The notes beneath the pieces were generated by a model. It worked only from the letters and a program-made list of their open reading frames with translations, searched no databases and was not told the origin of the DNA. From Halichoerus grypus (lineage: Eukaryota > Chordata > Mammalia > Carnivora > Phocidae): DNA of 64,000 bases. Each line of letters begins with the position of its first letter. Position 1 is the first letter of the stretch. The position numbers and the translations under genes are program-made. Positions 22,736 through 35,192 of the stretch are shown here, piece after piece. The stretch lies in assembly GCF_964656455.1 (NCBI RefSeq), contig NC_135717.1, positions 2,170,001 to 2,234,000 on the forward strand, given 5' to 3'.

Positions 22736-23570
22736 TATCATGGAGCTTTAGGGATCCAGTGCTAGAAATTTAGAACAATAATACTGGCATGATGATGAAG
22801 AATCCATAAGGACAATACACTGTATGATATTAACATCTAAAACCTGGGGAAAGATCAGGTTAAATAAATTAAGGTACAGCCATATAGGTGAAACAACATA
22901 CAGTTCCTAAAAATAAGCAAGATCAAAATTTGTAAACAGATGGCCACCATGTGCTTAAAGATTGGTCGAGGGATGGGAGGGGTGGCCTGAATGTTCCTCC
23001 CAACTTGTGTTCAATTCCACCTCCTGAGCTAAGGGGCAGCCAGGAGGGAGGGTCCAATGGCAGGGCCTGGAATGCATATGTGGAAGAGTGAGCTTCTCCG
23101 GAATCTCTAGAAAAGAGAACAGCCACCGGACTCTCAATCTCCAGCTGGGTGGGAGTGAGGAGATTAGCAGCTCCAAGGTCTGGGATAAGGCCCAGGAATC
23201 TGGGGTTCCCAAAAGGAATAAACTCCCCTTTGCTCCTATGAATGTAGTCTCCGTGTGATGTCTTCTCTGGCCTGGGGAGAATGTGGGAGAGCTGCATGGG
23301 CAAAGGGGCTGAAAGATTTCCCGTCTCTGAGAATGGGAGCTTGCCAACAGCCACAACTGCTGAAACGTGGGAGCTTCCTCTCTGTGCTCACAGAGAAGCA
23401 ACATCTTGCCTGTTACCTCATATTTCATCACTATAAAGAGACTCTCAGAGCTTTCCCTGAAAGCCAAAGGGTTCTGAGTGGGAAAAAGGAAGTCTGAATA
23501 AGCTTAAGGGGACCGAGGTGCTAGAGAGAAGAAACAAACATCTCAACTAATGGTAAATGGATGAAAGCTT
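22736..23570. other. Unassigned intergenic sequence
   Basis: No exon or named element. It ends directly at the CAT/CAC array. Confidence 0.4.
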
Positions 23571-24160
23571 TACATCATCACCATCATCACCACCACCATC
23601 ATCACCATCACCATCATCATCATCACCATCATCACCATTAATATCATCACCACCACCATCATCATCACCACCACCATCATCACCATCACACCACCACCAT
23701 CATCACCACCACCATTACCACCACCATCATCATCACGATCACCATCATCATCACCACCATCACCATTAATATTATCACCACCACCATCACCATCATCAGC
23801 ACCATCGCCATCACCACCACCATCATCATCACCATTACCACCACTACCACTGTCATCATCACCACCACCATCATCACCATCATCATCATCAACACCATCA
23901 TCACCACCATCATAATCACCATTACCACCACTACCACTACCATCACCACCACCACCATCATCACCATCACCACCACTACCACTATCATCATCACCATCAT
24001 CATCACCACCATCATCATCACCACCATCACCACCATCACCATCATCACCATCACACCACTACCATCATCACCATCATCATCACCACCATCACCATCACCA
24101 CCATCATCATCATCACCATCATCAGTACTGCCACCACCATCATCATCACCACCTCATCAT
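23571..24160. repeat. (CAT/CAC)n trinucleotide-based array, about 590 bp
   Basis: An almost pure mix of ATC, ACC and CAT triplets (ATCATCACC-type higher-order units), with a few interruptions such as ATTAATATC and AGTACTGCC. It produces misleading poly-His, poly-Ser/Pro and poly-Met/Val frames. Confidence 0.95.
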
Positions 24161-24202
24161 TCCACTTTAGGAGAGCTGTTCATGGTATAAAATGGCATTG
24201 TA

Positions 24203-24413
24203 GGGGCAACTGGGTGGCATGGTTGGTTGAGCATCTGACTTTTGGTTTTAGCTCAGGTCGTGATCTCAGGGTCATGAGATCAAGCCCTGCATCAGGCTCT
24301 GTGCTCAATGCAGAATCTGTTTGAGACTCTCTCTCCCTCTGCCTCTCCCCCTCCCCTCTGCTCACACACTCTCTCTCTCAAATAAATAAATCTTTAAAAA
24401 TAATAATAATAAT
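24203..24413 (+). mobile_element. Older can-SINE variant with target duplication
   Basis: The body GAGCATCTGACTTTTGGTTT differs from the copies at the left. It is flanked by AAAATGGCATTGTA at 24189-24202 and 24414-24427. It ends with AATAAATCTTTAAAAATAATAA. Confidence 0.94.
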
Positions 24414-25219
24414 AAAATGGCATTGTACAACAACAAATGATAATGATAACCATTGAGAAATGTTGAAAACAAGATGAGAGAACTGGAAGATAAAGTAAAA
24501 GAAATATCTCAAAACCCAGAGGATAAGTATAAAGAGATGGAAATCATGAGAGGAAGGAAGGGAGAGTTACATGGGAATGCTAAGAGTTCTAGAAGGACGA
24601 GGGAAAGAGATGGAAGAGAGAAGCAATAAAGACACTTCTTTTTCTGACAGTATTGTAGACCAAATACTCAGACCAACCGTTCTGCAACAACAATTAAAAA
24701 TGCCTTATAAACTATTCAAAACTTTTTTTAAGAGTCGCTGATCTGATTAAGGAAGGCTCAGGGGCCAAAATCAAAGTGGAAACAAAAATTCAAAGTTAAG
24801 CATATTAGTGGTGAAGCCACCAGCTTCCCTGACAACATCTGCTGAACCTCTTAAGTTTAGGGTTCTATTTTCCTGGCTGCAAGAGATAAAAACCTAAAGA
24901 TCGTTAAAGGTAGAGAGTCTGATAGAAGACACCTGCGTAAACCGAGGACCAGCAAGGACTACATATTCAGTGAAAGAGCTGGTAAAATCAACAGTATGGA
25001 TGTCAATCATTTATCAACAGATTAAGTTCCAAGGGAAGTGAGTGTACATTTTTTTTAACAACCAGTGAACACAGAAGAAAATAAGGCATCATGAATGAAA
25101 ACCAGCCCAAACTATAGACAACAGCCCAAACTATAGACTAAAAAATGTGGGATATTGGACTTGTCAAATACAGATGATAGAATAAATATGCTTAATATCT
25201 CTAAAGAAATAAAAGAGGG

Positions 25220-25440
25220 AGGGACGCCTTGATGGCTCAGTCAGTTGAGCATCTGACTCTTGGTTTCGGCTCAGGTCGTGATCTCACAGTCTTTGGATCA
25301 AGCCCTGTGTCGGGTTCTGTGCTCAGTGGGGAGTCTGCTTGGGATTCTCTCTCACTTCTCTCTCTCTGTCCCTCCCCCTGCTCCCTCGTGCACACACGCT
25401 CTATCTCTCTAAAATAAATAAATAAATCTTAAAAAAAAAA
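25220..25440 (+). mobile_element. can-SINE with target duplication
   Basis: It is flanked by AGAAATAAAAGAGGG at 25205-25219 and 25441-25455. The head has GACGCCTTGATGGCTCAGTC and the variant body GAGCATCTGACTCTTGG. Confidence 0.95.
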
Positions 25441-25904
25441 AGAAATAAAAGAGGGTATTGAAAGTATGAATAAGGAATAAGAGAATATAAAAAAATGTTT
25501 GGGAAGATGTGAACAAGAACCAAATAATTCATCTAAAAATGAAAACTATATTGAAATAGAAATGTAATGGGTATGTTAAGTTGTAGACTAAGACGCAGAT
25601 GAAGAGAGAAAACTGGAATGCAGACCTGAAAACATCACCTTGAATACAACACAAAAATATGGAGAGTAAGAGACAGGAAAGACCTACTGAATATATATCT
25701 AATCAGAGTTCCAGAGGGGCTAGGGAGAAGAAGAGGCAATATCTGAAGAAATCACAGCTTAGAATTTTAAGTTGACAAATGACACAAAACGCTCAGCTTG
25801 ATAAATGAAATCTAGATGGAGATACACCATCATGACCTTGAAGGACATCAAAGACAAGAGAAGACCTTAAAAACAGCCAGAGAGAAAGCAATCATACTAC
25901 TATT

Positions 25905-26040
25905 TATATGATAGTTACTAGGGGCCAGGCACTGTTCTAAGCATTTCGCATGTACTAGCTCACATAACCCACGAAGCAACCACAGAAACAGAGAACTGAT
26001 CTCTCAATGGTGAAGGTAGAAGCTAGACTGGAATTAATAT
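25905..26040 (-). repeat. MIR fragment, minus strand
   Basis: GGGGCCAGGCACTGTTCTAAGC followed by TAGCTCACATAACCCACGAAG is MIR in reverse orientation. Confidence 0.6.
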
Positions 26041-26164
26041 CTAAAAGCATTGAGGGGATATAACCATTAACTTAGAATGGTAAACCGGTAAACATATATT
26101 TCAAGAAAATGGAGGATATGAGGGCATTTCAAACAAATAAAAACAGACGATTACTTTATATAAT

Positions 26165-26570
26165 GTGCATTATGGGCACATAACTGTGCCTTCTTCCCAA
26201 AATTCGTATGTTGCACTCCTAATCCCCTGGACCTCAGAATGTAACTCTACTGGGGCATAGGGTCTTTAAAAAGGTAATTAAGTTACAAGGTCATTAGGTG
26301 GGGCTGCGACCCCATGACTGGTGTCCTCATAAGAAAAGGAAATTTGGACACAGATGCATACAGTGGGAAGACCATGTGAAGACATAGGAAGAAGATGGCC
26401 AGTTATAAGCCAAGGAGAGAAGCCATAGAAGAAACCAAACTCGCCAACACCTTGATTTTGGACTTCTAGCCTCCACAAATGTAAGAAATTTAATTTCTGT
26501 TGTGAAACCATCGAGTCTGTAGTATTTTTGCTATGGCAGCATGGGCATGGGCGATCTACTATAACGTGCA
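26165..26570 (+). repeat. MLT1-type solitary LTR (ERVL-MaLR)
   Basis: CCTCAGAATGTAACTCTACT, GGGTCTTTAAAAAGGTAATT, ACTGGTGTCCTCATAAG, GGAAATTTGGACACAGATGC and a 3' end with TTGATTTTGGACTTCTAGCC match MLT1A-like LTR order. Non-coding. Confidence 0.85.
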
Positions 26571-27509
26571 TCAGGAAGGAGGAAAAATAATCTCAGAAGG
26601 AAGGTCTGCCATACAAAAAGGAAGAGTGGACAGTTTGTGAACACACAGGTAATTCTTATCACTGATTATATGAAATAACAATAATAATTTTAACTTGTGG
26701 AGTTAAGGAAAAAATAGGACTAAAACACCGGACACCAAAGGCATATATATATATGGGGAGGGGACGATCATAAAGTGTCCTAAGATCTTTTAATTGTTTG
26801 AGAGGAGAATAAACATTTTGATTAGTGCTAAACTTTGTCAAGTTAAATATTCATGCTGAAAATTTTAGGGTAAACACAAAAAGAAGAGAAATAGAGTGTA
26901 TAAATTCCACACAAGCAGAGGGGAAAAATGGAATGAGGAAGCAAAAATCAACCAAGACAAAAGAATGTGAAGAATGAAGGAGAAAGAAACACAGGAATAA
27001 AAGCAGGACGAATGGGACAGAATAAGGTGTAAATACATCCAAATATATGGCTCATAAAAGGAAATGTGAACAGACTAAAATAGTTCAAAGACAAAATCTG
27101 TCAGACTGGATGAAATAAAAACAAGATCCAGCTGCCTACTCCTAAAGGACGTACCTGATGACCCAGAAAAGATCAAAGTAAAAGAGTGAAGGAAGATTTG
27201 CCAGGCAAATACCCAACAAAAGAAGTCTGGCATATCTATACTAATAGGTGACAAAGTAGATTTTAAGTCTGAAAGCATTGCTAGTGATGAAGAGTCATTT
27301 TATACAATAAAAGGTTTATGTCACTGCTACATATAACAATTCTAAACTTGTATGCACCTAATAACAGCCTCAAACATTGAAAGGAAAGAGTGGACACAAC
27401 CTTGAGGAGAAACAGAGGAATCCACCATCACCGCTGGGGTGAGGGTGTGGGTTAAACATACCTCTGCTAGTAATTAATAGTTCAAGAAATAAAAGAATAC
27501 AGTTGTGGG

Positions 27510-27945
27510 AGTCTGTTACCTCAGGAGCCCCCAAAAGAACCACTTCTGGTTTGAATCTGGATTGGACGTGGGGCATGTGTTGACAAATAGAGTGTGGCAG
27601 AGGTGATCTTCTGCCAGTTTCAGGTTTGAGCCTTAAGGAACCCTGATAGCTTCTGTTTTTGTGCATTCAGAACCCTGTGCTGCCTTGAAGAGTCCAGCTG
27701 CCGAGCTGGAGAGACTGTGGGAAAAGGTGAAGACCCCAGGACTACCTGCAAAGGGAGACTGCTCCAGCCACCCCAGCGTCCCAGCTGAGCCGTGCCCTCA
27801 GGCAACCCGCAGCTGAACTGCACCAAGGGAAGGACCAGCACAGCTGCTTGGCTGAGTCCAGGTTGCAGAGTCATGACCACACGACGTGCTAAGTCACTAA
27901 GATTTGGACTGACTTGTTATGCACCAATAGATAACTTAAGCGACA
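27510..27945 (+). repeat. MLT1-like LTR, diverged
   Basis: The 3' part, GCTAAGTCACTAAGATTTGG then TTATGCACCAATAGATAACT, matches the common MLT1 end. The 5' part is weak. Confidence 0.6.
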
Positions 27946-28369
27946 ATGAACAAGTTTGACCTACTACAGATAGGTTGAACCGCGAGCCCAACAATTACAG
28001 AATACGTATTCTGTTCAAATACAAGGAACGTTTTCAAAATTGACTACAAAGGAGGTTAGAAGGCAAGTTTCAATACATTTTCAAGGATCGGTGTCATCCA
28101 GACCTCATTCTCTGCCCATGTTGCAGTTAAATTTGATATTACTATCTAAAAAAAAAATGTGTCAAGTTAAATTTGATATTGTTAACATTAATAATATCCA
28201 AAGTTTTAGAAATTAGAAATAGACCTTCTAAACAAACAGCCCAGCTTGTTAAACTTGTTTGTTACAGTATCAAGTAAAAAAGATCATGGGGTTGTTTGTT
28301 ATTGCCTCCTAACCTGGCGTATCCTTACTGCTACAGCCGCCAGGTGGCGCTACAGTCTAATAGTCCACA
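27946..28369. other. Unassigned intergenic sequence
   Basis: It contains a direct repeat AGTTAAATTTGATATT at about 28125 and 28165. Nothing else is recognised. Confidence 0.4.
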
Positions 28370-28605
28370 GCATGGCTCTGCATTCTGATCCTGACTCCAT
28401 CCTCTACTCGCTGTGTGGCCTTGAGCAAATTACTTAATCTCACTGTGCCCTGCTTCTCTTCATCCATAAAGTGAGAACAATAATGACGTGATAGTACCAC
28501 AACAGAGTTGAAATTATTGAAGATTAGATGAGATCTGTAAAGTCCTAAGAAGAAAGACGTGCGAAAAGTAAGGTCTCTGTAAATGTTAATTATTACTATC
28601 ATTAC
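28370..28605 (+). repeat. MIR
   Basis: CTCGCTGTGTGGCCTTGAGC, AAATTACTTAATCTCACTGTG and TTCATCCATAAAGTGAGAAC are clear MIR sequence. The end GTAAATGTTAATTATTACT also fits. Confidence 0.85.
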
Positions 28606-28924
28606 CTTCCTATTCTATACACTGACACTTGGCAATGTAAAGTCTCTCCCCCAAAATCACACACCAAGGAAGTGGCAAAGCCAGAATTTCACCCCTGTCT
28701 TTCCAACTCCCTTGGCACCCTATGCCCCCTTTACGGCATCATGCGTCTCCCCCTTTGTGGGACTAGGAATAGAGTCACCATTCCTTCCTCCCCCTGCCCC
28801 CCTCAAGCCCGTCCACTCTGGAGAATTTAGCGACTCTGGCTCATATTCTGGAGATTGCTCCTGCCTCAGGACCTCCCTCCTGTTACTCCCTCAGCTCCCC
28901 AAACTGTCCTGCCCTCAGTTCTCT

Positions 28925-29205
28925 CCCAGGCGTTCACCCCTTTGGGCTGAGCTCAAACCATACTTTCTCAGGAAGCCTTTCCTGACCCCAAACTTCCCCC
29001 CCCTGACATACCCCACCAAACTAGGCCCAGTTCCCATTGTCTGCTCTCCTAGTACCCCATGCTTTCCACTTCCAGCATTTATCACACTTAAAATTATTTG
29101 TGTTGTTATATGTTGACTGTCTCCTCAGCTGTATCCATGAAGCAATCTATCTATGTAGGGCTGGAGCCCTGCACCGGCACATAGTAGGAACTTAATCACT
29201 GCTTG
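28925..29205 (+). repeat. L2 3'-end fragment
   Basis: GAGCTCAAACCATACTTTCTC, GGAAGCCTTTCCTGACCCC, then GCACCGGCACATAGTAGGAA and ACTGCTTGTTGGATAGATGG give the classic L2 3' end. It runs straight into a GGAT tract, which is common after L2/L1 ends. Confidence 0.75.
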
Positions 29206-29390
29206 TTGGATAGATGGATGGAAGGAAAGAAGGAAGGAAGAAGGGATGGATGGATGGATGATGGATGGATGATGGGTGGATGGATGGATGATGGATGGAT
29301 GGGTGGATGGATGGATGAGTGGATGGATGGATGGGTGGGTAGATGGATGGATGGATGAGTGGATGAGTAGATGGATGGTTGAATGGCAGG
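29205..29390. repeat. (GGAT)n microsatellite
   Basis: Imperfect GGAT/GGGT units following an AAGG-rich start. Confidence 0.92.
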
Positions 29391-30040
29391 CATAGTCTCC
29401 AGGGGCCTTGAGGGCATCACAGAGGACCTTCTCTTTAGGATAGACCTTGTCATTTCTCTTAGAAGGGGAAAAGTGAATTCTTCAGGATTCTGCCTGCCAT
29501 GGTTTGGAAGAGAGTTGTCTTGCTGGCTGATTATTTCACTCAGAGTCAGCATGTTTTTAAGGAACAGTTAGTTGTGGGACCCACGACTCATGTGCTATGG
29601 CACTTCCCTATTTGAACCTAGGTTCTACTTAACTTGACCCCAAGCACCAGAAGGAGAACATTTGTGGGAGCTAAGAGTTAGCAGTTTTGAGAACTAAGTC
29701 AGCAGTCTGGACAGTGGGGTGAGTTTCTGTCTCAGGTGCTGATCTAGCTTCAAACATCAAAGGTTGGTATGTGTTATTTTCATCCTCCGTAGCAACACAC
29801 GTGGAGACTTTCACATCACCTCTGAGGAGAAGGCTAGGATCTGGGGATACCTTTGGGAGATGCTCAAGAAACATCGAGCTCGTTCACAAGGACTGCACAA
29901 AGGCAAGGTGAAGGACACACGTTCTTTAGTCTTAGTTTAGCCTCACGAAATTCTCCCAAACCCAAGATTTATTCATTTCTAGCTCCCACCTCAAGTCCAT
30001 TGAAGACTGTGTGTGTGTGTGGGGGGGGGAATCTCCTTTT
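29391..30040. other. Unassigned intergenic sequence
   Basis: No named repeat or exon. A short GT/G run is at 30008-30029. Confidence 0.4.
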
Positions 30041-30223
30041 AAGATTTTATTTATTTTATTTGAGAGAGAGAGAGAGAAGGGGCAGAGGGATAGAGAGAAT
30101 CCCCAAGCAGACTTCCTGCTGTGCGGCGCCCAATGCGGGGCTTGATCTCAGGACCCTGAGATCAAGACCTGAGCTGAAATCAAGAGTTGGGTGCTCAACC
30201 GACTGAGCCACCCAGGCGCCCCT
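30041..30223 (-). mobile_element. can-SINE, minus strand
   Basis: Reverse complement of the SINE: AAGATTTTATTTATTTTATT at the low end and ACTGAGCCACCCAGGCGCCC at the high end. Confidence 0.94.
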
Positions 30224-30399
30224 GAGGTCTCCTTTATTTCAACTCATCCCAGGACTCAGGCTGACCCGGCAACCACCATCTTGCAGATTGCTGATCCCCC
30301 AGGAGAGGGAAAGAAAGAGCTCTGGAGGGTTTTGGACTGGCAATGAAATCACAACCTAGAAGTGACCGTCGCTTCTGCACACAGCTTCTTGGCCAGAAC

Positions 30400-30720
30400 T
30401 TGGGATGGTTAGTCTGAGGCGTCCGTTTGGGGAGGACATCGTACTCAGTGATTTAATCAAACACTAATCTGGATGTTGGTGTGACCATGTGCTATAGATG
30501 TGTTGACATCTACAATCAGTGGGCTTTAAGTAAAGGGGATTACCCCGTTAATGTGGGCGAGCCTCATCCAATCAGTTGAAAGGCATGAAGAATAAAAACT
30601 GAGGTTTCCCAGAGAGAAGGAATCCTGCCTGGGTCTCCAGCCTGCTGACCTGCCCTACAGAGTTCACACCTGTCAGTTTTATAATCCTGGGAGCCAGTTT
30701 TTAAAAATAAGTCTCTTGAT
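30400..30720 (+). repeat. Ancient interspersed repeat, family uncertain
   Basis: AATCAAACACTAATCTGGATG, CCTCATCCAATCAGTTGAAAG and a TCTTGATATACATA end read like a widespread mammalian repeat I have seen in this order. I cannot name it with confidence. Confidence 0.4.
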
Positions 30721-32349
30721 ATACATAAGTATAAGCTTCTTGATTATATATATATATAAAATCTGTGCCTCAGTTTACTATTCTGTAAAATAGAGATGAA
30801 CTAAGCAAGCCTGAACAGGTTGTAGCGATGAAATGGATTAATAGCCGGGAGGAAGTGAGTCTGGCACGGGGGCGGTTACCTTATTCCTGTTACGGCCCGG
30901 CTCCCTCCTTGCCCTTGGCCTTCTCATCCCACAGCAGCTGTCTGGAAATGCTACCTAACTTACTGCAGGTTTTGATGCCCTCCAGCACTGGGAGCACCGC
31001 CCTCCCCATGTCCCATCCTGCCCTGCAAATATTAGGCAGGAGCAGTGACCCATGGTGGCCCTCTCTGGCTCACTGGGGCCCCCCTCTGGTAGTCTGCACA
31101 GACCAAGGCTCCCAGAGCACAGAGGCATAATGGGTGGTGGGCTCAGAGCCTGCTTCCTGGGGAAGGAGAAGGGCAGGGGAGCTGCCTGGGCTCAGAGACC
31201 CCCCAGAAGGTACTTATGTTGACCACTCTGCAGAGGAGCCCTGGGACCTGAAGAGTGGGTTCCATTTGCTACCTATGACCTTGGGGAGCAAGGAGCTGTC
31301 CTAGGACTGGCTACGTAATTTGCAGGGCCCAGTACAAAATGAAATTGTGGGGTCCCTTGTTCAAAAGGTGTTAGGAATTTCAAGGCAGAAGAACACCAAA
31401 TCAGGTGTGGGGCTTTGAGTCTGCTGAGAGCATGGGCACAGGGGTGGGGGTAGTGGGGATGGGGCCGTAGGAGTGGGGGGGCATCCAGGGCCAAGACCCT
31501 CACGGGGAGCAAGTCTGGGGCACGGAATTCCTGGGTGGAGAGATTAACCCGTCCTCCTGCTATGTTGGGTTGGACACCAGCTTGCACCAGGCTCTGGGGA
31601 CACGCGTAGCTGTTTATGGTCGCCTGGCCTATGTCGGGAATGCACAGGAAATGGTTTGGTTTTCCCCGCTAGTGATTCACTCCCTCAGCCTTGCTCTTTC
31701 CATTCTCCGCTTCCTGTCCCTTCGCTAGGGCTTGGACAGATTCTGCCATTTCCTGGGCACTTTGGTGCAATAAAAAGGCCTGTTTGGTTGAATCTAAAAC
31801 TTCCATCTCAAATCCAATTTCACGGTCATCTTGTCCCTTCCTGCAGAGCGGCCAGGCCTTGCCCTGAGAGCCCCAGGAGGGAGGCAGGGAGGGGAACCAG
31901 CTGCTTCTCCTTCCTCTTCCTCCCTCTCCGCTTAGCCTGAGCCGAGGAGGGGAGGGAGAGCAGGAGGAGGGAAAAAAAAATCCAGTGTCTCTTTCTTAAC
32001 TTGACAGTGACACGCCCCTGGCCTCCCGCACCCCCCAGGACTCCCGATTTCTCCCCCTGCCTCCTCGGCTGTCTCCTGCTTGTATGGCTGGCAATGGAAG
32101 GAGGGGGAGAGGGTGGGCTAGCATTTTGGCCACTTCTTCAGCCTTCAGCCCTGAGAAGACATCTTACCCCTTTCGCTGCTGGCTGGGGGCACCTGATATC
32201 CCTCTGCCTCCAGACCGGAGTCCCGGATCACAGTCCTGGGACAACGGGAAAAGGCCCTCTTCATAAGACAAGACACAGAGACACTTAGAGCTCTGTGGGG
32301 AAAGCCAGCAACAGACAGCTGCGTCTCTGGCTTTGGCACAGGGATAATA
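30721..32349. other. GC-rich intergenic sequence, unassigned
   Basis: A (TA)n run is at about 30746-30759. No exon or confident repeat. Confidence 0.4.
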
Positions 32350-32600
32350 TCATACGATCGCAGCTCGTGTTTACTGAACATGTGTTCCGTGTGCCCCGAG
32401 ATGCGCGGAGCACTTCACTGACATTAAAGCATCACATTTTCTCAGCCAGGAGGGATGTGCTATTTTAAGTCCCGTTTTTTGCTGACGAGAAAATTGAGGC
32501 TAAGAAAGGTTAAGAACCACGCCCACGGCCACAAACCCCCACAGTGGCCAAGTCAGGGCTGGACGCAAGGCCTTCCCAGCTCCATACCCAGCGCCTCATA
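32350..32600 (-). repeat. MIR, minus strand
   Basis: TGACGAGAAAATTGAGGC, AAGAAAGGTTAAGAACCACG and CAAGTCAGGGCTGGACGC are reverse-orientation MIR core. Confidence 0.75.
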
Positions 32601-32949
32601 GTGACTCCACTCTCTGACCTTGTGAAAGGGTCCATACAAGGTGCATGAATACTATGGTGATGGTGGTGGGGGCTGATCCTGCCTGTGGAGTATCAGGGAA
32701 GGCTGCATGGAAGAGGCGATCTTTGAGTTTCGATGTAAAGGGCAAGCAGCTGGAGGGAATGGCCTGTGCAGGGAATGGCTCTGAGGCCTGGACAGCACAG
32801 CAGGTAAGGCCTTGCGGGGAGCCCCAGGAGGATGGGGCCCAGGCCCTGTGTCAAGGTGAGCGCTGGGGGATGAGGCTGAGGCGAGTCCCACTGAAGACCC
32901 TGGGAAACATTTTGGACTCTGTTCCTGAGCTTTGAGAATTCTCACAGCA

Positions 32950-33115
32950 CCGAACACATTATGAAATTATCTCATTACTTACACGCTCGTTCTCTGCCTC
33001 CCCCCGTTAGGCTGGACCCTCTGTGAAGCCAGGCACGTGACCATTTCGTTCCTCTCTAGATCCCCGATAGCTGGCCTGCAGTGGACACTCAATACATGCT
33101 TGGGGGAATGAATGC
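32950..33115 (+). repeat. L2 3'-end fragment
   Basis: AGGCTGGACCCTCTGTGAAG, then AGTGGACACTCAATACATGC and a final TTGGGGGAATGAATG fit L2. Confidence 0.5.
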
Positions 33116-34995
33116 ATGAAGTCCACCTGACTGGGAGGTGTAGCCCCTGTAGCTAGACCTTGCTGCCACTGTCTCGAAGTCCTCAGGTTTGCACAGAGCG
33201 GCTGCTAGCCTCGGTGGGTGGTCCCACCTTGGCCCAGAGATGGTCTGGCCTCCTGGAGAACATGGCTTGGAATTCCCACCTGCAACCACCAGGTGGCGGT
33301 CACGCCACACAAGAAAACCCAGACCGGGTTCTGTTGAATTGTGGGTTTTGGAGGGGTAGGTGGGGAGGGCAGGGGGAATCTCATCTGGGAGCCACAGATG
33401 AGTTCTCCAGGCTGCCATTTGTTCTCATTAGTGCCTGGATTCCCTTCTCCAGAACCAGACAGGGGTGACCAGCGTCGTGGGCCCAGGGCCCATGTCCCCC
33501 TCCCCAGCTATGGGCAGCTGTAGGTGAGAAAGCAGGATGGCACGGGGAGGGGGTTGCTGGGGTCGGGACCCAGGATGCCTGTGACTGTCACTCCCTTCCA
33601 GCCAGCTGCCCACTACGCCTGCCCACCAGCCTTGTTCTTGGCCGCTCCGGAGAGCAAGGCCATTCCTCAGCCCACTGCAGCCCCTCCCAGGCTGCCGGCC
33701 CCTGTCCAGATGCTCAGCAGGCCCAGGGCTCCAAGGTCAGCCCCCCGACACAGCTCCAAGGGGATTCACCTTGTTCTTAGCTCGAGGTGGGTGCTTCCAG
33801 CCCTGGGGGTCTGGCCATGCCTGTCTTCAGCCACACAGGGGAGTTCTGGAAGCTTCTGGGGCCACCCTGGGAAGGAAGCGGTCACATGACCCAGGAGGTG
33901 GGGGTGCATCTCTCACTCTGGGGACTCAGGTGAAGCGAAACCAGGACTGTGTTTTTCTGTAACTCAGCCTGATGGCTACTTTGAGCCCCGATTCTGACCC
34001 ATGGCAGAAAATGCCATCTTGGCCAGTTCTGGGTAAACTGGGCCATTTAAACTCAGAGTTTAGAGGGTCCCTTTGCTCTTCTTTTGGCCCTAGCGTGGCA
34101 GTTATGTTCTAGGGGGTTATACAGACTTATGGCATTGGGGGGGTACCTGGTCACTGGTAGCTCCTGATGCCAGTGTCCCCTGAAGGGACACGGTCATGTC
34201 TCATCCCCCTGCTCTACTTGTTCCGAGGTGTCCAAGCCTCAGAGAGTTTCCTCCTTGGTAGCCTGCTCGCTGTCCCTTACTGACTTCTGTGTCCTTTATC
34301 CTCCCTGCCCCCTGCCAGCCCCCCACCCCGTGTTAGCACCCCCCACTTACCAGATTTCTCGGGTTCCATCTGTCCCCAGCTGTCCTAGCTCTGGGGACTT
34401 CTCATTCCTCTCCCGCCCGAGGGGGCAGGCTGCAGGATCCCCTTCTCGGACCCCCAGTGGCATCCAAACCCCGTGCTTCCCCTCTGTGTTTCCTCTTTCC
34501 TTCCCCAGCTGGAAAGGGCTCGGGCTAGTTTAGGAGCAGGGAGAAGGCGTTCTCCAGATCTTAGTTTCTTCCCAAAGCTTTTGGAGCCACATTTTTTGGT
34601 CTGACATAATGGTCAAGATCTGGCTTTCTAAGCTCTCTCCCCTGAGGGGATGGCTGCCCGCCCGCCAGGGAGGGGCGTGGGGTTGAAAGGGAGTGCACGT
34701 ATGGGCGGACCCTGCGTGTTTCAGGTGGGGCAATGCTCCCAGGACCACCTGGTCTCTAGAACAAACACCTGTTCCACGCGGCAGGGGCGTGGCCTCGTTC
34801 CTAGGATCTGCACACTGGCCCGCGTGCGCTGGGGCAGGTGTGAGCCAGGCAGCGGGCAGGTGCTAACAGCCTCCTGGGCTTCTATTCCCACAGTTAGAGC
34901 AGAGCCGCCGACCTTGCAAATAGCATGCGCGCCGCAAACACAACCCGCGTAGGTAACCCGAAATTTTCTAGTAGCCTCATTAAAAAAGGAAGAAG
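33116..34995. other. GC-rich intergenic sequence, unassigned
   Basis: Long open frames exist but have no protein-like features and overlap on both strands. I see no exon. Confidence 0.4.
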
Positions 34996-35192
34996 GGGGG
35001 CACCCGGGTGGCTCAGTTGGTTAGGCGACTGCCTTCGGCTCGGGTTGTGGTCCCAGAGTCCCAGGATCGAGTCCCGTGTCAGGCTCCCTGTTCAGCAGGG
35101 AGTCTGCTTCTCCTCTGACCCTCCCCCCCTCATGCTCTCTCTCTGTCTCAAATAAATAGATAAAATCTTTAAAAAAAAAACAAAAAAAGAAA
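34996..35192 (+). mobile_element. can-SINE
   Basis: GGGCACCCGGGTGGCTCAGT head, tRNA-like body, CT-rich stretch, AATAAATAGATAAAATCTTT and poly(A). Confidence 0.93.

Larger units (their letters stand above)
24428..27400 (+). repeat. HAL1/L1M remnant, broken up by a SINE, a MIR and an MLT1
   Basis: Pieces with ORF1 and inter-ORF character: AGAGTTCCAGAGGGGCTAG, GACACAAAACGCTCAGC, AGAAGACCTTAAAAACAGCC. Past the MLT1 insertion, L1-like sequence resumes (CCCAACAAAAGAAGTCTGGC, GTATGCACCTAATAACAGCC). Stops are dense. Confidence 0.6.

Noticed and set aside
23557..24054. Poly-His, Ser/Pro and Met/Val open frames
   Set aside because: They are the CAT/CAC array read in different frames and strands.
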